From Areca catechu (lineage: Eukaryota; Streptophyta; Magnoliopsida; Arecales; Arecaceae): a stretch of DNA of 64,000 bases. Both the position numbers and the translations under genes were made by a program. The notes below the pieces were generated by a model. The model worked only from the letters and a program-made list of their open reading frames with translations. It did not search any database and was not told the DNA's origin. The stretch spans positions 68,246,748-68,310,747 of the forward strand of contig CM038038.1 in assembly GCA_021397845.1 (NCBI GenBank), read 5' to 3'. Each line of letters begins with the position of its first letter. The first letter of the stretch is position 1. This document shows, piece after piece, positions 44,128-54,042 of this stretch.

Positions 44128-44664
44128 ACGGAGTCTAATGTTGACACCTTGCTAGGAACCATTACTGAACATCTCGCCCAATTGATCCAATTGAATAATA
44201 GGCTTGACCGATTGGATGGACGATTAGAAAACCTAGGGAGAACCTGTAAGACCTGTATTGAGCCTAAGATAGAGACCCCTCGTCCCACACCTCCCAACCC
44301 TAGGAGAGCCCTACACCATGACCCAATCTGGGAGTCCAATCATAGGAGATCCAATTATGATTTCATAGACCATGATGGGAGAGCCACTAGGAATATTAGG
44401 TTAGAAGCACTTACTTTTGGTGGCGATCTTGATCTTGAGGATTACCTTGATTGGGAAAAAGGTATGGATCAGTATTTTGAGAGGGATATAATGACTAAAG
44501 AAAGAAAGTTTAAGTTTGCCAAGATCAAATTAGTTTGCCATGCTATAATCAACTGGGGTAATGTCGAAAGGATGACTAGAAATAGAGAAGAAATACTCAT
44601 AGCTACTTGGAGAGCCATGAAAAATAAACTTATGAAGAAATACCTTCCTGCACCCTACCATTAG
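44128..44664 (+). pseudogene. gag: gag of D, start codon lost
   Basis: The start aligned with E's ATG reads ACG here (44128-44130), then ESNVDTLLGTITEHLAQLI. The next in-frame ATG lies well inside. A 12-nt-spaced Leu/Asp helical segment precedes a basic spacer, then the capsid-type segment ALTFGGDLDLEDYLDWEKGMDQYF, KFKFAKIKL and TWRAMKNKLMKKYLP. This is the retrotransposon gag domain typical of chromoviruses. The frame ends at TAG 44662-44664, before any zinc knuckle. The copia array begins some 45 nt later. Confidence 0.75.
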
Positions 44665-44705
44665 AGACCCCTATAACATGGCAAAGGTCAAGTCAAAAAC
44701 ACAAG

Positions 44706-46322
44706 CCTGTATCTCCATTGAGCTTGATGAGAATGATGAGGATCGATCATCTATATGGATGCACTTCAGAGATCTGACTCTGAGACTTGGCTTGGAGCCA
44801 TGCGATCCGAGATGGAGTCCATGGAGATCAACAATGTATGGACATTGGTTGATCCACCTGAAGGAATAAAATCTATCGGGTGCAAGTGGATTTTCAAGAG
44901 AAAAAGGGGTGCAGATGGAAAGGTGGAGACCTATAAAACCTGTCTAGTTGTCGAGGGATATCGTCAGTGTATGGTATCGATTATGATGAGACATTCTTCC
45001 CTGTGGCAATGCTCAAGTCCATTCAGATCATGCTTGCTTTGGCAGCACATTTTGACTATGAGATCTGGTAGATGGATGTCCGAACCACTTTCCTGAATGG
45101 GGAGCTGGATGAGGTGTATATGATACAGCCTGAAGGGTTCATATCCACAGATGAGTCAAAAGTGTGCAAATTGCAGAGGTCCATTTATGGACTTAAGCAA
45201 GCATCTCGAAGTTGGAACATGCGATTTGATAGGTATATCAAATTATATAGCTTCGTTAGGAATGGAGAGGAACCCTGCATCTATAAGTGGGTTAATGGTT
45301 CTGTGAATGTATTCCTAGTACTGTATGTTGATGACATTCTCTTAATCGGGAATGACATCGCAGCATTGCAAGGAATAAAGGTCTGGTTGTCATCTCAGTT
45401 CTCCATGAAGGACATGGGTGAAGCTTCTTACATACTGCGTATGAAGATCTATAGAGATAAATCTAAGAGGCTTCTGAGATTGTCCCAATCTATGTGCATT
45501 GATACCGTGCTGAAACGATTCAGCATGGAAAATTCCAAGAAAGGCTATCTTTCGATAAATTCTAGAATTACTCTTTCCAAGAAGGATTATGCGATAACTC
45601 CTGAGAAAAGAAAGCGCATGAGTAGAGTTCCTTATGCTTCTGCAATGGGCTCTATCATGTATGCTATGACATGTACTAGACCAGACATGGCATACTCACT
45701 AGAAGTAGTGAACAGATACCAGTCTGACCCAGGTGAGGCGCATTGGAAGGTGATTAAGTCCATCCTGAAGTATTTGAGAAATACTAACGATCAATAACTA
45801 ATTTATGGAGAACCTGACTTGAAACTTGTGGGATATACTGACTCCAGCTTCCAGTCAAACAGAGATGATAGCAAGAATGTGTCAGGGTTTGTATTTACCC
45901 TGAATGGAGGAGCGATCTACTGGAAGAGTTCCAAGCAGGAAACAGTTGTAGACTCGATATGCGAAGCAGAGTATATTACAACATCAGATGCAACAATGGA
46001 AGTCGTGTGGTTGCGGAAGTTCCTTGGAGAGCTAGGGTGGCACCTTCCCTAGATGGTCCTGTTCCAATATATTGTGACAGCACAGGAGCCATTGCTCAAG
46101 CTAAGGAGCCAAAGTTTCATCACCATACTAAGCACATTTTACGACGCTATTACCTCGTACGAGAGATCGTGGAACGAGGCGACATCAATCTTATGAAGAT
46201 CGATGGAAAGGAGAATTTGGTCGACCCCTTCACTAAAGCCCTCGGAATCAAAGAGTTCGACTATTGTAAAAGGAAAATGGGTATTAGATACTGTTCTGAT
46301 TGGCTTTAGTACAAGTGGGAGT
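44706..46322 (+). pseudogene. pol: F left unit: RT-RNase H fragment
   Basis: The fragment starts in the INT-RT linker (ELDENDED) and contains NNVWTLVDPPEGIKSIGCKWIF, a TAG replacing a His codon (45069-45071), MDVRTTFLNGELDEVYM, YGLKQASRSWNMRFDRYI and YVDD (45324-45335). The frame 45072-45797 stays open to a TAA (45795-45797) that the right unit shares. RNase H follows: YTDSSFQSN, CEAEYI, YCDSTGAIAQAKEP, HTKHILRRYYLV, ending CSDWL at 46309. A one-base deletion near 46038 shifts the frame. One codon is lost at GELD(K)EVY compared with the right unit. Confidence 0.88.
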
Positions 46323-48770
46323 TGTTGGGAATTGTGTTCCAAAGCCAATCACCTAGGCTGTAGACGGTTGTGCTCAGTATTGTAATTTGTAGATGAATTA
46401 ATAAATTTTATTTTGGCAGCTCATTACATTATTAATTTTCTTGTAATTAACTCTATTTATGTGATGAAGTCTTTAGGGCTGCACTGATTTCGATATAGAG
46501 AGGATATATCGAGTGGTCCTTTAAAAAGGTTCATAACCAAAGAATAAATTGTACAGGACGACAATGTATCAAGTGTAGATTGTTGTGGTTCGCATCGTTT
46601 GGTTGTCCTCTTGACCAAAAGAGTATGGTTACACTGATGTGATCTGTAAGTGGGATGTGTGACATCTCATTGAACGTGACTCTGTGGAGCTCCTTTCTGC
46701 CAAAGGATTGCTCGCGATTGGATATGGATATATGTGTCCCTCCGACCTGAGGTCACCATGGTAGCTTGCAAGCAACTTCTTGTGCTTTAGTGCCGGACTA
46801 CCCGGATTTCTAATATGGTGACGGAAGGTTTCTGGGTACAGACAAGTACTTGTGGAGCAGTGGTGGACCAAATTGGAATTGACCTGTCCAAGTTGTTTGG
46901 ATTGAATATCTCGCAGTGTCTCAATTTAGCAAATCTTCGGTCGGGGTAGTCCCAGTGAGGAGTCACTGGACTTGCGAGGTTGAGACATGTTGTGGATTGA
47001 CTCAGTTAGGGTTGGCAGTCTAACTCTAAGTCATCTTGAGTATTGGAGGTCAAAGGGATGCGGTAACCATATGCTAGAGGTTCGATAGATTGCTCTCGCA
47101 TCTTTGGCCTATCCGGACGTCGGGATCCATTGCTAGTGGTATCTTGTGCTGGTATTGGAAGTGTTCCAGGGCTACCGTTTAGGTTCGAACCTATAAGGTC
47201 ACACGTTATAAAGGATTTCTTCCTGATCCGGGAACCGATCAACGATTGGGAATCGTTTCGGTATTAAGATCAAACGGTCTGATTGAGTACATATTGAATT
47301 TTTTCTGATCTATCTGGTCTGATTTGAATCGATCAGGATTGATTTCGTTCAACCAGGAATTGTTACTAAGACCGAATCCATTATTTCTTTTTGATTGGGT
47401 TTGGTCGGACCAGCATTTTATAAGAACCGTTTTTATTCACTTGGGTTATGTTTACACGGTGAATCCCTTTGGCTCTTCGTTGTTTATCCCACTTCTCTTG
47501 TTTTCTTAAATGCTCTGATTTACCGATTGAATGGTTTTGAACTTCAAGTATATCGGATGCCGCATGGGATAAGAACCACTGAAGATTGGATCGAATGCTG
47601 CTTGGATTTGATCTTTTGCACCGTGATCTGGATTGGGTCTTTCCGGTGTTTCTCTTCCGCACGATCTTATCCTCTTGAACTCTGTTTTCACGCGGTTTCA
47701 GCCTCTTCCAGCCTGCGGTTCCAGCATTTTCACCGATCAAATGCTTTTTCAAATGGGTGTTTTGTTTGATCTGGACTTATCTCACAATGTATACACGGCC
47801 TTCACTTCGTTTTCCCAGCCTCCACGATTTTTCCTTCGCGGGATTTCTCACCGGTTATTTGTCTTCGTTGAGTGGCAGCTGGGCGTGTGAGAGGAGGAAC
47901 AGGATGTGAGAGAGAGGAAGAAAAATAAGGCCGTGAGGGACACGGGTTTTTGATCTGCCTCTTTTTTTAGTTGTTGCTGGCCGTACGCTGTTGGTGAGAA
48001 GGGAAGAAACAGGGTATTTGGGTATTAGAGTGGAGCCGTGAGCGAGATTTTGGGATGGCTGTTCTTGGTACATCTTGACGGGAAGATCTACAGTTGTATG
48101 CACTGCCAGACCCATCTCGCCCTGTACACCGACATCTTGTCCAAGCCTCATATTTTGGTTGTTGGCCGTGAGTTGGGAGTCCCGGAAATTCCTTCCCTGT
48201 TCTTTGTTGTTTCCTTGTGTGCTCTTTGTGAAGTTTGGGCTGAAGTTTGGGCGGGTTTAGAGAAGTCCGTTCGTGAGGATCATTTGGTTTTTCCTGCTCC
48301 ATATAGCCGTGACCTATTTGGATTTCTAGAGGACTAGCATCCTTCCGGGAGTTGGATTAGCGAAAGCCCGTGCATGGATATTCTAGAAGGTGGACATTTG
48401 GACATCTCAAGAGATTGGATCGATCTCTTCTTCTTGCTGTTACAGATCTGATTTGCTGTTGAAAGAGTTCAACCGGCTGTCCGGATTTGCTGCTGTGCTG
48501 ATATGAAGGCTGAGGGAGTCGGCTTTTTCCTGCTTCGATCAGGTATATTATTTATCTTTATGTTATCATGCATGTTTAGATCTAGTAATTATCATGTTGT
48601 TTATAATTATTGCACATACCTTTACATGCCTATGTATCTCTTGGATGCATCATATTTATGTTAGATCCTGTGCATAAGTAGGTTTTTCTGTATGCATGTT
48701 TAAAAAGTTTAATTATACAATACCTACTTCCTAGTGTAGCATGCCTAGGGTAGACATCTGTTGCACAGGT
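46323..48770 (+). mobile_element. F left LTR
   Basis: About 2.45 kb, beginning TGTTGGGAATTGTGTTCC just after the purine tract AAGTGGGAG. It is collinear with 54043-56482. A TATA-like TTTTATAAGAACC lies near 47416. A clean 5' splice-site match, CAG|GTATAT, is at 48540-48548, and also in the right LTR. The right end near GTTGCAC is approximate. Frames between 47324 and 48337 on both strands recur, broken, in the other LTR and look non-coding. Confidence 0.82.
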
Positions 48771-50437
48771 TCCTGTATAGCATATCATGATTGCATGTAT
48801 TATGGATTACTTTTAGGAACCTAGTTGAGATCTTCACCGTGTGTCCAGATTAATCAGGGTTTAAAATCCCTAATTTTTAAGGCACAAGGCGATTTGTTTG
48901 TGTTGGCCTTTTCAGAAGGAAGGAAACCTATGGTATTAAAAATGTTTTAATCCCAATACATGATTATATTTGGCATGGGCTTGCAATATTATAAATGATA
49001 TGATAGAATTAGATATGATGCATGAAAGATGTAAAAGGGTTTTACATGAATTTAATTAAAAATGTTTTAATTAAAAGTTGGCTTATAATCTAACAATTAT
49101 GAATTGAAAGATTAATTAAATGACAAGCCAGATTATGATTTATGAAACCTAATGTCATTTGAATAAGCCATCCAGATTAATTGGGTTAGCTGTTTGATTG
49201 GATCCGTTTATTGGGTTAGACCTAAGGTTAGTTGAATTGGACTTAAGAGAACTAATCAAATGTTGATTAAGGACCTTCTCTTTAGTATTTATCTAATAGT
49301 TAGATGGGTTAGTCCATTCTTCTTAAATGGATCTAATTAGTGGCTCTGTAGAAAGCCCGAGTTTTTAGGCTAGTCTAATCGAGTCTGGTAAATCGATTGG
49401 TGTCTAGGCAAGTTTGACATTTTTGATCATGGCTGCATGAGGCTACCTCTTTCCTGGCCAACTTGGTTGGTGTCTAGGAAAGATGGTTAATAGCGGATAC
49501 TCACCAATGATCTCATCTACATGGCCAATTCGATCTAGGCAAGTTTGGCATTTTTGATCATGGCTGCATGAGGCTACCTCTTTCCTGGCCAACTTGGTTG
49601 GTGTCTAGGAAAGATGGTTAATGGCGGATACTCACCCATGATCTCATCTACCTGGCCAATTCGATCAACCAGAACTGATTATAAAAGCTTATTGATTCGA
49701 GTTAACCCATGTCACCCAAGTTGATCAGTCTATTTGATCTTTAGGTGCCTATGGACCAACTTGTTGAATTTAATTCAACCATCCTGAGAATTGATTTGAT
49801 CAGTGGGAGGTTGATTCATGTTCTTCTCTATTCTTCTGTCATAATTTAATTAAAATCCTCTAAAATTATTAGGTCCTGAAAAAGACTAAGTCAATGAGTT
49901 GATGGTGTCTTAGCCTCCTATTAAGTGGGTTAGTAATGAGTCCTTTAACTTGGTGTACATCGGCAGTTTCATAGAACGGGTGTGCATCCGGTTACTGGGA
50001 TTGCTTTCCCATAGATGATGGTTCAGTGCAACCTTCTTAACGGTGATCAAGTGGGCTGGCCATAGTCGGGCTTGGCCATTCGTAGGCTGGAAGCATCGGA
50101 TTTGTCATATTAATGGTTGGACCTAATCAGAGACCCGCAATAGGAGGCCTTTAGGCCGATTGGGGGTTCTATGGGGCAAAATTTATTACTGGAAGTTGCT
50201 TAGGGAAGCAATTGGTTAGAGAACCTATCTTTAGACGCGTATGGGTGAGCCGGCCATAGTCGGGCTCATACGTGGCCTATTGGATTTCAGTACCCACTAT
50301 GAAATGATGATTTCATGGATTGGAGTTCGAGGCTTCCAATCTGAAAAATTAGTGGGAGGGACCTTTAGACTAAAGTCCAAGTCTTTTGGTTTAATTAATT
50401 AATTCATATACTAATTTGGTCTTAGTTTTCATTTCAG
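48771..50437 (+). other. Leader of F, with possible intron end
   Basis: 1.67 kb without a coding frame. It carries a 131-bp tandem duplication (49403-49664) and a repeated phrase GGCCATAGTCGGGCT (about 50056 and 50255). It ends with a pyrimidine-rich acceptor-like sequence, GTTTTCATTTCAG (50425-50437), immediately before the gag frame. No initiator-Met PBS was found next to the LTR. Confidence 0.55.
49403..49664 (+). repeat. 131-bp tandem duplication in the F leader
   Basis: Both copies begin TCTAGGCAAGTTTG(A/G)CAT and run through CATGGCTGCATGAGGC, GGTGTCTAGGAAAGATGG and CCAATTCGATC, with few differences. The second copy starts at 49534. Confidence 0.92.
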
Positions 50438-51100
50438 ATATCTTCAAACCTTTCGCTCCGGTCACTTCTCGATAGTGAGAAGTTAAAGGGTCCCAATTTC
50501 TATAGCTGGTATCGAAAATTGAGGATTATCCTGGAGCACGAGTGGATCCTTTATGTGATAACGGATCATGCACCCGAAATCCCTTCTGCCAATGCTCGGA
50601 GTTCGGTCAGGGACACTTATTTGAAGTGGGTTTCTGATCGGATTACTATCCGGTGCATAATGTTGGCGGCAATGAATGATGAGTTCAGTCGCAAATTCGA
50701 AGAGGCCCAGCCAGACGAGATTCTTCAAAAGTTGAAGGAATCTTTTGGCATGACAGACGATGTGGAGCGATACAAAGTGTCTTGTGCCATCTACAATGCT
50801 AAAATGCGAAATGGTGGTTCGGTCAATGATCATGTATTATACATGATCGAGATAATCGAACGATTGGGCAAGCTTAGATGTCCCTTGTACGAGCAACTTG
50901 GCAAGGATGCGATCCTGAATTCTCTACCCTCCTTCTATGTTGATTTTCTTGATCATTATAGAATGAATAAGTCTGCAGTCAATTACCATGGTTTGATGGG
51001 GTTGTTGCAGACTTACGAGAAGGACCACCAACTGAATAAGGGGGTGGTGAATTTAGTGGGAGGTTCTAGAGGTCGTCGTCCCTTTAAGAAAGGGAAGTAG
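50438..51100 (+). pseudogene. gag: gag of F
   Basis: The frame opens after a TAG and begins ISSNLS; the expected start ATG reads ATA (50438-50440). Then KLKGPNFYSWYRKLRIILEHEW, YLKWVSDR, VERYKVSCAIYNAKMRNGGSVNDHVLYMIEIIERL and SFYVDFLDHYRMNKS, the capsid part of copia gag (UBN2/DUF4219-like). A basic tail (GGSRGRRPFKKGK) ends at TAG 51098-51100. A 103-bp duplication follows and shifts the frame. The gag domain is otherwise uninterrupted over about 220 codons. Confidence 0.8.
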
Positions 51101-51282
51101 AAAGGTAAGGGAAAGAAGGTGCAAAGTGCTCCTGGCCCAAGTCAGGCCAAGAAAGTGAAAGCTGATCGAGCTTCTGCAACGTCCCTTTAAGAAAGGGAAG
51201 TAGAAAGGTAAGGGAAAGAAGGTGCAAAGTGCTCCTGGCCCAAGTCAGGCCAAGAAAGTGAAAGCTGATCGAGCTTCTGCAA
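51077..51282 (+). repeat. 103-bp tandem duplication across the end of F gag
   Basis: CGTCCCTTTAAGAAAGGGAAG starts the copies at 51077 and 51180; they are identical as far as I can read. The 103-bp period is not a multiple of three, so it changes frame between gag and the zinc knuckle. Perfect identity points to a recent event. Confidence 0.95.
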
Positions 51283-52432
51283 AGTGTTTCTATTGTAAGA
51301 AGCAGGGACACTGAAAGAGAAACTATCATCTTTATCATGCATCCAAAAACCCGAACAGCCCAAGGATGGAAAATGTCAGTGACTTGTATTTATGGCACTG
51401 TAAGCTATGTCATATTAACCAGAATAGGATAAACAAGTTGCGAGGAGAAGGCCTCCTCGAGGTTAGTGATTCTGACTCACTACCCACTTGTGAATCCTGT
51501 TTGTTTGGTAAAATGACCAAGTCATCTTTTACTAGAAAAGGTGAACGAGCTACAGAACTTCTGAGTCTCGTACATACTGATGTATGTGGATCCATGACAG
51601 TTAGTGCCAGAGGTGGATATAGATATTTCATTACATTTACAGACGATCTTTCCAGGTATGGTTATGTCTTCTTGATGAGACATAAATCTGAGTCGTTTGA
51701 AATGTTCAAACGATATCGTAATGAAGTGGAGAAACAAACTGGAAAGAATATTTTTAATCCTTCAATTTGATCGAGGTGGTGAATGCCTATCTAGTGAGTT
51801 CATGACATATCTTGAGGATAATGGAATTCTCTCTTAGTGGACTCCTCCAGGAACACCCCAGTTGAATGGTGAGCCCGAAAGGAGGAATCGAATCCTGTTA
51901 GACATGGTTCGATCCATGATGGGCTTTGCAACTCTGCCGCTGTCCTTCTGGGGATATACACTTGAGACAGCTTGTTACTTGCTGAATAATGTTTCGAGTA
52001 AGTCTGTTATCTCCACTCTATATAAGTTATGGACTGGACGTAAGCCCTCAATTTCACACATTCGGGTCTGGGGTTGTCCGGCTTATGTAAAGCATTTAGA
52101 CTCAGATAAACTTGGTCCTAGGTCTGATCGGTGCCTGTTTATTGGGTACCCTAAGGAAACAAAAGGATATTTCTTCTACTTGGAGGATAAACAGAAAGTA
52201 TTCGTTGCTCTTAGGGCTATCTTTTTGAAAAAAGAGTTTCTTGGAGAAGGAACTGTAGTCTCTAAGATTGAACTTGGTGAAGTTCAACCAGTGGAAGAAC
52301 CTACACACTCTAATGACATCATAGAACTGGCTGTGATTGAATCACACACGCAACCCATTATTAGGAGATCCAGTATAGTACCGTGTCAGCCGGACAGATA
52401 CTACAATTTCTTGGTCCGAGACGGTGATCCCA
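51283..52432 (+). pseudogene. pol: F zinc knuckle, pre-integrase and integrase; protease missing
   Basis: The knuckle CFYCKKQGH(stop)KRNY (51285-51326) has lost a residue to TGA and its last Cys to Tyr. Only about 40 nt later the pre-integrase domain starts (LYLWHCKLCHINQNRI, CESCLFGKMTKSSF), so the DSG protease and linker are deleted. Integrase: Asp in LVHTDVCGSM (about 51573), DRGGE (about 51770) and Glu near PERRNR. A frameshift lies near 51757, a TAG at 51837. From 51862 the frame is open into RT. The INT C-terminus includes HIRVWGCPAYVK and GYFFYLEDKQKVFV. Confidence 0.82.
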
Positions 52433-54042
52433 TTAAGCTCGACGAGAACGATGAGGATCCGATCACCTATATGGATGCACTTCAGAGATCTGACTCTGAG
52501 ACGTGGCTTGGAACCATGCGATTCGAGATGGAGTCCATGGAGATCAACAATGTATGGACATTGGTTGATCCACCTGAAGGGATAAAACCCATCGGGTGCA
52601 AGTGGATTTTCAAGAGAAAAAAGGGCGCAGATGGGAAGGTGGAGACCTATAAAGCCCATCTGGTTGCCAAGGGATATCGTCAACTATATGGTATCGATTA
52701 TGACGAGACGTTCTCCCCTGTGGCAATGCTCAAGTCCATTTGGATAATGCTTGCTTTGGCAGCACATTTTGACTATGAGATCTGGCACATGGATGTCCGA
52801 ACCGCTTTCCTGAATGGAGAGCTGGATAAGGAGGTGTATATGATACAGTCTGAAGGGTTCACATCCACAGATGAGTCAAAAGTGTGCAAATTGTAGAGAT
52901 CCATTTTTGGACTCAAGCAAGCATCTCGAAGTTGGAACATGCGATTTGATAGGTGTATCAAATCATATGGCTTCGTTAGGAATGGAGAGGAACCCTGCAT
53001 CTATAAGTAGGTTAATGGTTCTGTGAATGTATTCCTAGTACTGTATGTTGATGACATTCTCTTAATCGGGAATGATATCGCAGCATTGCATGGAATAAAG
53101 GTCTGGTTGTCATCTCAGTTCTCCATGAAGGACTTGGGTGAAGCTTCTTACATACTGCGTATGAAGATCTATAGAGATAAATCTAAGAGGCTTCTGAGAT
53201 TGTCCCAATCTATGTACATTGATATCGTGCTGAAACGATTCAGCATGGAAAATTCCAAGAAAGGTTATCTTTCGATAAATTCTAGAATTACTCTTTCCAA
53301 GAAGGATTATGCGACAATTCCTGAGAAAAGAAAGCGCATGAGTAGAGTTCCTTATACTTTTGCAATGGGCTCTATCATGTATGCTATGACATGTACTAGA
53401 CCAGACATGGCATACTCACTAGGAGTAGTGAACAGATACCAATCTGACCCAGGTGAGGCGCATTGGAAGGAGATTAAGTCCATCCTGAAGTATTTGAGAA
53501 ATACTAAAGATCAATAACTAATTTATGGAGAACCTGACTTGAAACTTGTGGGATATACTGACTCCAGTTTCCAGTCAAACAGAGATGATAGCAAGAATGT
53601 GTCAGGGTTTGTATTTACCCTGAATGGAGGAGCGATCTACTGGAAGAGTTCCAAGCAGGAAACAGTTGTAGACTCGATATGCGAAGCAGAGAATATTACA
53701 ACATCAGATGCATCAATGAAAGCCGTGTGGTTGCGGAAGTTCCTTAGAGAGTTAGGGGTGGCACCTTCCCTAGATGGTCCTGTTCCAGTGTATTGTGACA
53801 GCACATGAGCCATTGCTCAAGCTAAGGAGCCAAAGTTGCATCACCGCACTAAGCACATTCTGCGGCGCTATCATCTTGTGTGAGAGATCATGGAACGAGT
53901 CGACATCAATCTTATGAAGATCGATGGAAAGGAGAATCTGGCCGACCCCTTCACTAAAGTCCTCGAAATCAAAGAGTTCGACTATTTTAAAAGGGAAATG
54001 GGTATTAGATACTGTTCTGATTAGCTTTAGTACAAATGAAGT
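52433..54042 (+). pseudogene. pol: F right unit: RT-RNase H
   Basis: The open frame from 51862 reaches 52896 (stop TAG replacing a Gln codon) and holds NNVWTLVDPPEGIKPIGCKWIF, HLVAKGYRQLYGIDYDETFSPVAM and MDVRTAFLNGELDKEVYM. The next segment has YGLKQ-equivalent GLKQASRSWNM, a TAG near 53009, then an open frame 53023-53517 with YVDD at 53044-53055. The TAA at 53515-53517 is shared with the left unit. RNase H: YTDSSFQSN, CEAENI (Tyr to Asn), and a TGA near 53806 in YCDST. The end CSD is at 54024. Confidence 0.88.

Noticed and set aside
47324..48337. Several overlapping frames of 60-124 codons on both strands
   Set aside because: They lie inside the F LTR, recur broken at 55256-56095, and show no motif. 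They are treated as non-coding LTR.
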